Of a DNA stretch of 64,000 nt, positions 18,284-27,400 are shown in pieces. Every line of letters begins with the position of its first letter. Position 1 is the stretch's first letter. The stretch is from Streptomyces lacrimifluminis (GTDB lineage Bacteria > Actinomycetota > Actinomycetes > Streptomycetales > Streptomycetaceae). The notes beneath the pieces were generated by a model, which was given only the letters and a program-made list of their open reading frames with translations, did not search any database and was not told the DNA's origin. Both the position numbers and the translations under genes were made by a program. The stretch spans positions 124,541 to 188,540 of the forward strand of contig NZ_BMMU01000017.1 of NCBI RefSeq assembly GCF_014646095.1. Direction: 5' to 3'.

Positions 18284-18622
18284 ATGAAAAAGAGCGTGTT
18301 GACCCGCTATCGCGTCATGGCCTACGTCACCGGTGTCCTGCTGGTTCTGCTGACCTTCAGCATGATCGCCAAGTATGTGCTGGACATCAGCGGCGCGGCG
18401 GACTTCACCCGGGTCGTGAGCATCCTGCACGGGTGGCTGTACATCGTGTACCTGGTCTTCGCCTTCGATCTTGGTGCCAAGGCGAAGTGGCCGGTCCGTA
18501 AGCAGTTGTGGGTCCTGCTCGCCGGCACCGTCCCCACTGCCGCGTTCTTCGTGGAGCGGAAGATCAGCCACGAGCTGGCGGCACAGCTCGCGGAGCCGAC
18601 GCCCGTGGTCGCCAAGGCGTAA
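18284..18622 (+). CDS. DUF3817-family membrane protein (second copy)
   Basis: A 112-residue protein with three hydrophobic segments (MAYVTGVLLVLLTFSMIAKY, VSILHGWLYIVYLVFAFDLG, LWVLLAGTVPTAAFFVE) and the family's HG...Y..F signature. It is paralogous to the protein encoded at 11,959-12,312, sharing the charged K/R-W turn before helix 3 and the FF-E-R end. It probably forms a unit with the preceding MarR gene. Function unknown. Confidence 0.86.
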   Translation: MKKSVLTRYRVMAYVTGVLLVLLTFSMIAKYVLDISGAADFTRVVSILHGWLYIVYLVFAFDLGAKAKWPVRKQLWVLLAGTVPTAAFFVERKISHELAAQLAEPTPVVAKA

Positions 18623-18625
18623 CCG

Positions 18626-19243
18626 CTACTGGCTCCGGCCCAGTCCCAGCACCAGTACCCGGGTGAACGCTCCCGCCCACTCCGGGTCCACCGGCTCCGC
18701 GCTCACGAGTGTGCGGTGCACCACCGCGCCCGCGACCATGTCGAAGATCAGGTCCACCGTGCGGGCGGCCTCCTCCGGGTCCGTTTCCGGGGGGAGTTCG
18801 CCGCGCTGCTGGGCGCGGGCGCGGCCTTCCAGGACCAGGCGCTTCTGGCGGTCCACGATCGACGCGCGGATGCGTTCGCGCAGTGCGTCGTCGTGCGTCG
18901 ACTCGGCGACCACCGCCATCAGGCCGCTCTTGATCTCCGGGCGCACCAGGATCGCCGCGAACTGGAGGACGACGCCCTCGATGTCGGCGGCGAGGCTGCC
19001 CCGGTCGGGCATTTCCAGTTCGTCGAAGAGGGCGGCCACCGCGTCGACGACCAGTTCGTTCTTGCCGGGCCAGCGGCGGTAGAGGGTCGTCTTCGCCACC
19101 CCCGCGCGCGTGGCCACGTCCCCCAACGTCAGCTTGGACCAGCCCAGTTCGACCAGCGCTTCCCGCGTCGCCGCCAGGATCGCGGTGTCCGCGGCGGCGC
19201 TGCGGGGGCGTCCCGTGCGGCTGACGGGGCTGCGGCTCTGCAT
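18626..19243 (-). CDS. TetR-family regulator
   Basis: A 205-residue repressor. The N-terminal HTH is LTLGDVATRAGVAKTTLYRR, followed by WPGKNELVVDAV and a helical ligand/dimer domain (TetR_C type). The chosen ATG gives MQSRSPVSRTGRPRS; an in-frame TTG seven codons upstream is possible. It diverges from the thioredoxin-TPR gene, and a perfect 17-bp palindrome lies in the shared promoter region. Its stop is 3 bp from that of the convergent DUF3817 gene. Ligand unknown. Confidence 0.9.
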   Translation of the reverse strand: MQSRSPVSRTGRPRSAAADTAILAATREALVELGWSKLTLGDVATRAGVAKTTLYRRWPGKNELVVDAVAALFDELEMPDRGSLAADIEGVVLQFAAILVRPEIKSGLMAVVAESTHDDALRERIRASIVDRQKRLVLEGRARAQQRGELPPETDPEEAARTVDLIFDMVAGAVVHRTLVSAEPVDPEWAGAFTRVLVLGLGRSQ

Positions 19244-19331
19244 GGCATGACCATAACCGGCCAATCCCGCCCTGTGAGGCCGTGAGGGAGGTCACCCTCG
19301 GGTGCTTCCCAGGGGGCCGCCGCTGCCGTTA

Positions 19332-19348
19332 CGCTACGACTCGTAGCG
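19332..19348. promoter_or_regulatory. 17-bp perfect palindrome, candidate TetR operator
   Basis: CGCTACGACTCGTAGCG is a perfect inverted repeat around a central C, placed between the divergent TetR and thioredoxin-TPR genes. Size, symmetry and position are typical of a TetR dimer site that would control both genes. Inferred, not demonstrated. Confidence 0.6.
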
Positions 19349-19425
19349 AAAGCGGTGACCATCGACCAGGACCGCATTTCACCACGCCTTTCCCATGGGC
19401 GTGCCGGACGGGGGAGGATAGACCC

Positions 19426-20400
19426 ATGCAGCCACGGAACATGTCCATGAGCGGGGTCGTCGACCTCGCCGCGGTGAAGGCGGCCCAGGAGGCCAAGTCG
19501 AAGGCGGAGCAGGCGCGAGCCGAAGCCGCCCGGCAGGGCGGGGGAGGGGGCGTGTCGCCGGCCGACCTCGTCATCGACGTCGACGAGGCCGGGTTCGAAC
19601 TCGACGTCCTGCAGCGCTCCACCGAGGTGCCCGTCGTCATCGACTTCTGGGCCGAGTGGTGCGAGCCGTGCAAGCAGTTGAGCCCCGTTCTCGAGCGGCT
19701 GGCCGTCGAGTACAACGGGCGCTTCGTCCTCGCCAAGGTCGACGTCGACGCCAACCAGATGCTGATGCAGCAGTTCGGCATCCAGGGGATCCCGGCCGTC
19801 TTCGCCGTCGTCGCCGGGCAGGCCCTGCCCCTCTTCCAGGGTGCCGCCGGTGAACAGCAGATCCGCCAGACCCTCGATCAGCTCGTGCAGGTCGCGGAGC
19901 AGCGCTTCGGCCTCACCGGCCTCGTCGTCGACGCGGACGCCGAACCCGGCGACCGGCCCGTCGCCCCCCAGGTCCCGGTCGGGCCGTACGACGCGCTGCT
20001 CGAAGCCGCCGTGCAGGCCCTGGACGCGGGGGACCTGGGCGGTGCGGTGCAGGCGTACAAGAACGTGCTGAGCGACGACCCCGGGAACATGGAGGCCAAA
20101 CTCGGCCTCGTACAGGCCGAGTTGCTTCAGCGGGTACAGGACGTCGATCCGCAGCAGGTGCGCAAGGACGCCGCCGAGAAGCCGGGGGACCCGACGGCGC
20201 AGATCGTCGCCGCCGACCTGGATCTGGTGGGCGGCCATGTGGAGGACGCGTTCGGGCGGCTCATCGAGACGGTGGCGCGTACGGCGGGCGACGACCGGGA
20301 TGCCGTACGGCTGCGGCTGCTTGAGCTGTTCGAGGTCGTCGGCGCGGATGATCCCCGGGTCGCGGCGGCCCGGCGGGCGTTGGCGCGGGCGTTGTTCTGA
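19426..20400 (+). CDS. Thioredoxin-TPR protein, CnoX/YbbN-like co-chaperone
   Basis: A 324-residue protein with an Ala-rich helical N-terminus, a thioredoxin domain (about 48-155) with an active site WCEPC (Cys79/Cys82), and a C-terminal TPR-like helical region (DALLEAAVQALDAGDLGGAV, NVLSDDPGNMEAKLGL). This is the YbbN/CnoX layout, a holdase that hands substrates to GroEL/DnaK. CnoX of E. coli lacks a redox CxxC, whereas many others, as here, keep one. GGGGGAGGA gives a strong ribosome site. Control by the divergent TetR protein is likely. Confidence 0.88.
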   Translation: MQPRNMSMSGVVDLAAVKAAQEAKSKAEQARAEAARQGGGGGVSPADLVIDVDEAGFELDVLQRSTEVPVVIDFWAEWCEPCKQLSPVLERLAVEYNGRFVLAKVDVDANQMLMQQFGIQGIPAVFAVVAGQALPLFQGAAGEQQIRQTLDQLVQVAEQRFGLTGLVVDADAEPGDRPVAPQVPVGPYDALLEAAVQALDAGDLGGAVQAYKNVLSDDPGNMEAKLGLVQAELLQRVQDVDPQQVRKDAAEKPGDPTAQIVAADLDLVGGHVEDAFGRLIETVARTAGDDRDAVRLRLLELFEVVGADDPRVAAARRALARALF

Positions 20401-20509
20401 CCGTCGGTCGGGGTGGGCGGCGGGTCGCTGATCGATCAGTGGTCTGACCTGTCGCTAAACACCGCGGCGCGTGTTGCCGGCGGGAAGATTTTGTCGATCG
20501 AGTGCTCAT

Positions 20510-20547
20510 GCGGCCGCACTTTGCCAAATCTTGGCAATTGCGGCCGC
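20510..20547. promoter_or_regulatory. 38-bp quasi-palindrome (nested inverted repeats)
   Basis: Inner arms TTGCCAA/TTGGCAA with a 3-bp loop are flanked by outer arms GCGGCCGCA/TGCGGCCGC. There is no T tract, so a regulator site or cruciform seems more likely than an intrinsic terminator for the upstream gene, but either is possible. Confidence 0.5.
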
Positions 20548-20676
20548 TGTTACTTGGAGTAAGTCGACGGTGTCTCGCTGTCGGGTTTGGGTCAGGAAGT
20601 TGCCGGTTTGTCACCCCTCTGAGGGCCACCCAGTGTTGTCGGGCGACACCCGCGGGTCCCCGCTCGGTTATCTGCC

Positions 20677-20694
20677 CGTTACTAGCCAGTAACG
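20677..20694. promoter_or_regulatory. CGTTACT-N4-AGTAACG palindrome
   Basis: Seven-base perfect arms around AGCC, about 380 bp ahead of the DUF6230 operon. TetR-family sites often have TTACT...AGTAA symmetry. The regulator is unknown. Confidence 0.45.
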
Positions 20695-21071
20695 AACCCC
20701 CTTGTGCGGGCGGCGAGAATGCACCACGATCGGCGTCGCTCGGTCCTATCCCGTACGCCGACAGCCAGTCGGCCGGACGGGAGTTGTTGGGTCCCCACCG
20801 GGCAGAGTCGGCGGCAGTGGCGCCGGCTCTCGGACAGGGGGGTCTTCGCCTTCGGGAGGAGCCTGTCCGGCATGGTTGTGCGTGATGTGCGTCAGGCGCG
20901 ACCAGATGGTTGTCGCTCGGGGGTGATCGCTGGTGATTCGGGCGCTGTTCGCGTCGTCGAGCGCGGCGCTCTCCTTACCGAGGACGTAGCACTTCTCCCA
21001 TCCCTGCCCGGCTGAGCCGCCGTCATGGGGCAGCCAGGGCCAGGAGATGTACGTCCGAGAAGGAGGAAAAT

Positions 21072-21716
21072 ATGGAGTCCCAGGTGCGTGGCGGGACAAG
21101 ATGGAAGCGCTTCGCTGTGGTCATGGTGCCCAGCGTTGCCGCTACGGCGTGTATAGGTGTTGCCCTCGCGCAGGGTGCCCTCGCCGCTTCGTTCAGTGTG
21201 TCAGGCCAGTCGTTCAAGGTCAGCGCTGACTACATCCATGGCGAGGGCTTCTCTCAGTACGGCGCCATCGACGCCGGTAAGACGCTGGACGGCAAGGACG
21301 CCATTCACCCGGTTGCGGTGTCGGCGTTCTCCGATGCCCGTATCCAGAACATGTGCCAGTCGGTCGTTACGCCGGGCATCCCGTTCTTGGGTTCCGTCAG
21401 TCTGCAGCTGACCGCGGGCAAGAGTAACGACGAGGACAAGCAGGTTTCCGCCAAGAACCTGTACATCGACGTCGAGGACCTCGCCGCCGAGAAGGCCGTG
21501 TTCAGCGACATGAACATCGGCGTCGCCGCCAGCTCCCTGAAGAACCCGCCCATGAAGGGCGGCAAGGAGCAGTCGTACCCCAACGGCTTCGGCCAGTCGG
21601 CGGACAAGGTGGATCTGTACAAGGTGAAGCAGACGGCGTGGGCCACCACTGCCGGAACCTTCACGCTGCCCGGTCTGAGCATGAAGCTCTACTCGGGTGT
21701 CAAGGAGTGCTACTAA
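21072..21716 (+). CDS. DUF6230 family exported/surface protein
   Basis: A 214-residue protein with one N-terminal hydrophobic segment (FAVVMVPSVAATACIGVALA) and a beta-rich body (FSVSGQSFKVSADYIHGEGF, MNIGVAASSLKNPPM). A conserved Cys is near the middle (IQNMCQSVV) and another at the C-terminus (VKECY), which could form a disulphide. The family is actinobacterial; some annotations call it cholesterol esterase without evidence of a catalytic triad that I can see. An excellent ribosome site precedes the ATG. First gene of a three-gene set with a DUF6114 membrane protein and a Thr/Ser-rich exported protein. Role unknown; a cell-surface function is inferred. Confidence 0.8.
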   Translation: MESQVRGGTRWKRFAVVMVPSVAATACIGVALAQGALAASFSVSGQSFKVSADYIHGEGFSQYGAIDAGKTLDGKDAIHPVAVSAFSDARIQNMCQSVVTPGIPFLGSVSLQLTAGKSNDEDKQVSAKNLYIDVEDLAAEKAVFSDMNIGVAASSLKNPPMKGGKEQSYPNGFGQSADKVDLYKVKQTAWATTAGTFTLPGLSMKLYSGVKECY

Positions 21717-21850
21717 GCACTCGGTGACGGGCGGGGGAAGCCGTGAGGCGCCCCCCGCCCGCTCCTCTCCGACCGGGTCTTCGCGCATCGCCCCCACGGG
21801 TTGACGGAAGGCCTCTCACCACAGCAACACCGCACCAGGGAGCTGTTTCC

Positions 21851-22474
21851 ATGAGCGCCGAGACTCCTGCCGCCCTTGATCTGTTCATCCGGTTGAGGCT
21901 GCAGTTCCGCGCCTGGCGGGGTACGAGGCCGTTCTGGGCCGGTCTGTTCGTCCTGCTCGCCGGTATCCCGATTATGTACTTCCCTTACGCGCACCTCACG
22001 CTCGGGCAGCTCACGATCCGCATGTCCACAACGGCCGGCGCGGGATCGCTGATCATCGGAGCCCTGCTCGTCGTCCTGGGCATCAGCCTCTGGTTCCAGA
22101 AGCACGTACGGACCTTCGCCGGCACCGCCGCGATCCTGCTGGGACTCGTGTCTCTCCCGATCTCCAACTTCGGTGGGTTCGTCGTCGGCTTCCTGCTGGC
22201 CCTGGTCGGCGGCGCGCTGGCCATCGCCTGGGCGCCCGGTGAGCCGGAGCCGGACACGAAGTACGGAGCGGCGGCGGGCAACGGCGGCACGGATGCGGCC
22301 CCCGCAGCTGAGGCTCCTGAGGCCCCGGTGTCTGCCGAGGCAACCGCCGGAGTGGACTCGGCGGCGGAGCCGGGCGCGCTGGACATGAGCAAGTCGAACG
22401 AGCCGTACGAGCCGAACGATCTGTCAGAAACGAGCCCGGTGAACGGGGCGAACGGGAGGCGAAGTGCCGGCTGA
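21851..22474 (+). CDS. DUF6114 family membrane protein
   Basis: A 207-residue protein with four hydrophobic segments (PFWAGLFVLLAGIPIMYFPY, AGSLIIGALLVVLGISLWF, TFAGTAAILLGLVSLPISNF, GFVVGFLLALVGGALAIAWA) and a Pro/Ala/Glu-rich cytoplasmic tail. DUF6114 genes are regularly paired with DUF6230 genes in Streptomyces (memory), as here. It overlaps the next gene by 11 bp. It may anchor, export or space the DUF6230 protein; no enzyme motif is present. The start ATG follows a weak ribosome site. Confidence 0.82.
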   Translation: MSAETPAALDLFIRLRLQFRAWRGTRPFWAGLFVLLAGIPIMYFPYAHLTLGQLTIRMSTTAGAGSLIIGALLVVLGISLWFQKHVRTFAGTAAILLGLVSLPISNFGGFVVGFLLALVGGALAIAWAPGEPEPDTKYGAAAGNGGTDAAPAAEAPEAPVSAEATAGVDSAAEPGALDMSKSNEPYEPNDLSETSPVNGANGRRSAG

Positions 22475-23819
22475 CGAGGTGACCCACGGGACTGACGTGG
22501 ACACGTCCCGCGGGAAAACCGGGCCGCGGCACGCGGCCCCGAGGAAGCCGCTGTTCACCAGGTTCCATGTGCCTGCCGGAAAGGCGATAGCCCTGGCGGC
22601 GATGCCGACCGCGGTGCTCATGGGCATGGGGTTCACGCCGACGCTCGCACGTGCCGACGAACAGCCGACGACGAACAGCATGACGGCCGAAGAGTACAAG
22701 GCCTGCGTCGCGGCGATGACGGACGAGGCCTCGGCATCGGCGAGCCCGTCGGTGACCCCTTCGGAGAACTCGTCCGACGAGGACTCCGACGAAGCGACGC
22801 CGACTCCGTCGGCCTCCGTCGATGACTCGGCCCCGGACGACGCTCCTTCGTCGGATTCAGGTTCCGACGACGAGGCCGAGCCGACCCCGACGCCTTCCGC
22901 GAGCAAGACGACGTCCAGTGGCAACACCGGCGGCGACAGCGACACGGCCACGCCCACCCCTTCGGCGAGCGCGAGCGCCACCGAGGAGAGCGGCGGCCTG
23001 CTGGAGACCATCGGCGACGCGATCGTGGACGTCTTCACGGGCGGCAACGACTCGTCGAGCGACACGGCGTCCACGACGACGACCTCCACGGAGACCACCG
23101 AGGCTGCCGCCAGCGCCACTCCGGCGCCGACCGCGTCCCCCGCTGCGACCGCGGAAGGGGCCGACAAGGACACGACCGACACCACCACGGTCAAGGACAC
23201 GGCGCCGAAGGTCACCGAGGTCCTCAAGGACGCCACCGACACGGCGGCGAAGACGAGCGAGGAGACCACAGAGGCCGCCACGAAGGCAGCCGACGAGGCC
23301 ACCGCGTCCCCGACCCCCTCGGCGAGCGAAACCACCAACGTGGAGGACTGCCCCGCCGAATCCACCGACGATGTGGGCGGCGTCGACAACTCGATCAGGC
23401 TGCCTGACGAGCCGTGGACCCTCCAGGCCAGTTCGCTGTTGCTCAAGGGAGCGGACTACCAGGGCATCGTCAAGGTGCGCACCGCCGACGGCACGGTCAA
23501 GGACGTCCTGAAGTACGTGATCTCCGGCGGCACGGATATCGGCGACCTGCACCAGCTGGTCAAGGACAACCTGGCCGGCAAGACCTATCACGCGCAGGCG
23601 GCCAAGGGCTCGCAGTCCACGATCGACGGCGGCAAGACGATCATGTACACGGAGAGCATCTCCGGCAACCTGTTCGGCCTGATCCCAGTGACGTTCGACC
23701 CGAAGCACCCCCCGCCGCTGAACATCCCGTTGATCTACTTCACGAACGTGAAGGTCATCCAGGCCGGCCAGTTCGGCGGCACGCTGACGATCCCGGGCCT
23801 GCACCAGTACACGACCTGA
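22464..23819 (+). CDS. Exported Thr/Ser/Ala-rich protein of DUF6230/DUF6114 operon
   Basis: A 451-residue protein starting at a GTG inside the DUF6114 gene. A hydrophobic segment at about 38-58 (AIALAAMPTAVLMGMGFTPT) ends in a plausible cleavage site (LARADE). Then come about 250 residues of Pro/Thr/Ser/Ala/Glu-rich, low-complexity sequence with recurrent TPTPSAS units, typical of a wall-spanning, possibly glycosylated linker. The C-terminal 150 residues form a compact beta domain (SSLLLKGADYQGIVKV, YTESISGNLFGLIPVTFD, LIYFTNVKVIQAGQFGGTL). No catalytic motif found. A surface-displayed binding or structural domain is the best inference. A hairpin terminator follows. Confidence 0.8.
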   Translation: MPADEVTHGTDVDTSRGKTGPRHAAPRKPLFTRFHVPAGKAIALAAMPTAVLMGMGFTPTLARADEQPTTNSMTAEEYKACVAAMTDEASASASPSVTPSENSSDEDSDEATPTPSASVDDSAPDDAPSSDSGSDDEAEPTPTPSASKTTSSGNTGGDSDTATPTPSASASATEESGGLLETIGDAIVDVFTGGNDSSSDTASTTTTSTETTEAAASATPAPTASPAATAEGADKDTTDTTTVKDTAPKVTEVLKDATDTAAKTSEETTEAATKAADEATASPTPSASETTNVEDCPAESTDDVGGVDNSIRLPDEPWTLQASSLLLKGADYQGIVKVRTADGTVKDVLKYVISGGTDIGDLHQLVKDNLAGKTYHAQAAKGSQSTIDGGKTIMYTESISGNLFGLIPVTFDPKHPPPLNIPLIYFTNVKVIQAGQFGGTLTIPGLHQYTT

Positions 23820-23855
23820 GCGCTCACCATCCTGTTCGGGAGCCGCACCGAGGAC

Positions 23856-23896
23856 TGTGGCCCGGCCTACCGCTGTTGGCGGAGGGTCGGGCCACA
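23856..23896 (+). terminator. Hairpin after the DUF6230 operon
   Basis: TGTGGCCCGGCC pairs with GGTCGGGCCACA (one mismatch) across a 17-nt loop, 36 bp after the last stop. No U tract, as is usual in GC-rich actinobacteria. Confidence 0.65.
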
Positions 23897-24430
23897 GGCC
23901 TGTGCGGGAGGTGGCCAAGATTCGAACGTAATGGCTAAATAGGGGTTTCGTAAACGATTTCTCGGTGCCATGATGATCCGGTCCCTGTGGGAAAAGGGGC
24001 ACGGGGGGCGCGTGTTGACCGCACGCGCAACAGAGACGGGGGTCTCGAACTTCTTGACTTGCCTACGTGACAGGCCGCCGGTGACGCCACCCGTCGGCCG
24101 TGGCCGAGTGTTCGTCGTGCTTTCTTCCTGCCGGACGAGACCGATCATCCGGATCGACCATTCGGGCAGGCGTCGACGTGCGGCTCCCGCAGTTTCCGAC
24201 GAGCCTGGAACACCGCTCTCGGCAGCACCGCGGGCCCGCCTCTGATCTGCTCAACTCCCCTGCTGGGCAAGGTAATCCTCAATCCACGCCTGCCGCTCTC
24301 CGGGTGTCATCCGGACCTCGGGGTCAGGCTTTTATCCATGTTCGGACCCATTTCTTGAGCGACCGTCAGATTCGAGGGCGCGAGGCCGCTGCGTCACGCC
24401 GGCCCACCGCATCCTTCGGTCGGCTCCCTG
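23897..24430. other. AT-richer intergenic stretch ahead of the giant secreted protein
   Basis: No intact gene is seen. The first 70 bp are relatively AT-rich (GGCTAAATAGGGG, CGTAAACGATTTC). On the minus strand, 24,331 to 24,251 encodes a protein-like fragment, KPDPEVRMTPGERQAWIEDY with a short tail and a TGA, but it is preceded by an in-frame TAA, so it is either a 19-residue peptide from its internal Met or the end of a lost gene. The promoter of the downstream gene should lie in the last 200 bp. Confidence 0.45.
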
Positions 24431-27400
24431 ATGAGAACAGGTACTCCATTGCGCTCCAGACCCCCAGGGTCTCCAAGAGCCCTGCTTCGACTCTCTCGCT
24501 TGACCAACCGTCTGCTCCCGCCGCTGCTCGCCATGGCCGTGGTGGCCGGGGTGGGTGTGAACAACGAGTACACGGCACCGCGGACCGAGCCGGCCGCCGA
24601 CTACGACTGGTTCGAGGACACCGCCGCCGAGCAGTTGCGGCAGGACCAGTGCCTGATGAGCGACGTACTGCGGCTGGGCGGGCCGGCCATGGCCGCCACC
24701 GCGAAGGACGGGCTCAACCAGAGTCCGGAGCGGCTGCGGGAGCTGGCCGCTCGGGAGCACTGGGAGAACACCCCGCTCGCCACCGCGTACAAGTCCGACC
24801 GGGATGCCGCGCTCGTCGAGCTGAACCGGCTCGACGCGCTCCACAACAGCTGGAAGATATCCGGGCTTGAGACGCCGGGAGGCTTCGGATCCTCCGCCGA
24901 CTTCGAGTGGCCGCCCGGGACCGGCGGTCACGACGGTGAGGACTTCCACTCTCAGACCGGCCTCATGGCGTGGATCGCCGACCGGTTCTGGAAGTCCGAG
25001 AACGACTTCTACGAGGACCCGACTCCGCTGGCCGACGCAGAGACCGTCGCGGCGGTCAAGGCTCTGGGGCAACCGCTGTACGGCAGTGACCCCGACCCGT
25101 CCCTGCCGGACTGGGACCGACGGCTCGCTCTGCGGGATGCCTACAAGATCCTGACGGCCTGGGGCATGGAGCCGACCGGCGCGGACAACGCCCGCATCTT
25201 CCTGAGCTCGGGCGGCTTCCCGAACAAGGCACCGGTGCCGGGTACCGCCGAGCACCGGGTCGTGGTCGAGGACCTCAAGTCCCGGTTCGCCGCCTGTGCG
25301 TGGCGTGACCCGATGGACCCGGAGAAGGTCCTGGGCGAGGTCTCCGCGACCGCTGCGGCGGAGTGGCAGCGGGAGATCGGCTCGCAGGCCGCCAAGCGCA
25401 ACGACATCCTGACCGCGAACAAGAACGCCGTCCAGGCGCTGACCGTGGCCTCCGAGTCGTTGGGCAAGATGCTCGGCCACGCGTGGGTCGCCGACCACAT
25501 CACCCGCTGGCAGGACTACTGGTCCTCGGGCGGCATCGGCTGGATCGGCGACTCCCCGATGGCCGTCCAGATCCCGGGCGCGGCCGGCAAGTGCCTGGGT
25601 GTGCAGGGTTCCGGCACCGCGAACGGCACGGCTGTCGAGGTCGTCGCCTGCTCCACGGCGGCGGCCCAGCAGTGGAGGGTCAACGGGGGCTACGGCGAGG
25701 GCTACAGCCTCCAGAACGTGAACTCGCAGAAGTGCCTCGACCTCGCCACCAACCTGACGAAGATCCAGATCTCGACCTGCCTCGGCACGCCCACGCAGGT
25801 GTGGAAGTTCAGCGTCCGGGCCGGTGCCACCCTGCAGAACCTGAGCGCGAACAAGTGCCTGAACTTCCCCACGTACACCGCCGGACAGGACGCGCTTGCG
25901 GCCGTCTGCAGCACCGCTGCCACGCAGAAGGTGCTGTTCAAGGTCTCCGCGCACAACGGCACGGTTCCGCCGACGGCGGAGTTCACCAAGGCCACGCAGC
26001 GGCTGACCGCCGCGCGCACCGGAGCGCAGGCCGAGCTGGCCGAGCTCAAGCGCCAGGCCACGGCCGCGACGGCCGCCCAGACCGCCAGCGTCACCGCCGA
26101 ACAGGCGGCGTACGCGATCGCGGACGCCAGCGGGGCGCCGCGGGGCCGTGGTCTGCTGGTGGGCCAGCAGAAGGCACAGGTCACGCAGGGAGCGGCGGCT
26201 GCGGTCGCGGCGCTGGTGAAGGCCGGTGAGACCGCGGAGGCGGCCACTCGGGCGGCTGCCGCGGACAGCGCCACGATCGCCCAGCGGGCGCTGGCGCAGG
26301 CCGCGCAGTCCAAGGCGGAGTTCCGCAAGCAGGCGGCCTACCGGGCCGAACTGCAGGCCAAGGCAGCAGCGGACGCGGCCAAGCTGCACCGCGACAACGC
26401 CAAGAAGGACAAGGAGCTGGCCGAAGCCAAGCTGGCCGAGTCCCTGGTCGCGGAGGCGGACGCGAAGGCGGCGGCGGCTGATGCGCACGCCAAGCGGCTG
26501 AAGGCCGAGGCCGAAGAGGCCACGGCGAAGAAGGAGAAGGAGACCGCCGACGTCAAGAAGTCGGAGGCGGCCAGGCATCGGCAGACCGCGGAAACCGAAG
26601 CGGCCAACGCCGAGACCGCCAAGGGCAGGGCCGAGGCGTCGGAGGCCACCGCGGTGGCCCGGAAGGAGGACGCCGAGACCGCCCGGGATCGTGCCAAGGA
26701 ACTGCGTGACGACGCGTGGGACGCCGAGCAGAAGGCGGACGCGTCGCGCGCCAAGGCCGACGCCAAGCAGGCCTACGCCGAATCCCTGGAAGCGGGGGAT
26801 GCGGCGGACGCCGCGCGGGCGGCTGCCAATGAGGCCGACGGGCATGCGAACGACGCCGAGGCGGCGGCCGGCCGGGCCCGTACCGCAGCCGACGCGGCCA
26901 CCCAGGCTGCAGCGGACGCGGACGCGGCGGCGACCCGCGCGGAGGCCGCAGCCAAGCGCTCCCGGGCAGCCGCGGACGAGGCGCAGGCGGCGAAGCTGCG
27001 GGCGGACGCCGCGGTGCGCACCGCGACCAGCGCCGCCGCCGACGCCATCGACGCCGCCGAGCACGCTTCGGCCGAGGCCGCGTTGTCGGTCGAGGCGGCC
27101 AACGAGGCAGAGGCGCAGGCGAAGGCGGCCAAGGCCGAGGCGGACGCGGCGCAGGCCGAGGCCGACAAGGCCACCGCCGCCGCAGCGAAGGCGGCGGGGT
27201 TCGCCTATGTCACCGCGCAGGCGGCGGTGGACGCCGGGAACTCGGCCGCGCAGGTCGCGGCTCCCGCGAACGACGCGATCCAGCTCGGCTCGCCGTACGT
27301 CACCAAGGACTCGGCCGCTTCCCTGGTGGTCCTGTCCGGCCAGGCGGCGAAGACCATCGCCGAGCAGCAGAAGGCCGTCGCGGACGCCCACGCCACCAAC

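Larger units (their letters stand above)
20401..21071. other. Long non-coding gap with two conspicuous palindromes
   Basis: No frame here has convincing codon usage or a recognisable product. It contains a 38-bp quasi-palindrome at 20,510-20,547 (TTGCCAA-ATC-TTGGCAA flanked on both sides by GCGGCCGC) and an 18-bp one at 20,677-20,694 (CGTTACT-AGCC-AGTAACG). The 3' half must hold the promoter and 5' UTR of the DUF6230 gene, whose start is set by AGAAGGAGGAAAAT immediately before its ATG. Confidence 0.55.

Noticed and set aside
20471..20926. Several short plus-strand frames between the CnoX-like and DUF6230 genes
   Set aside because: No ribosome sites, no codon bias, mutually overlapping and interrupted by the palindromes.
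23900..23945. tRNA-like GATTCGAAC string
   Set aside because: Flanks do not form a T stem, and no cloverleaf or acceptor stem could be found on either strand.
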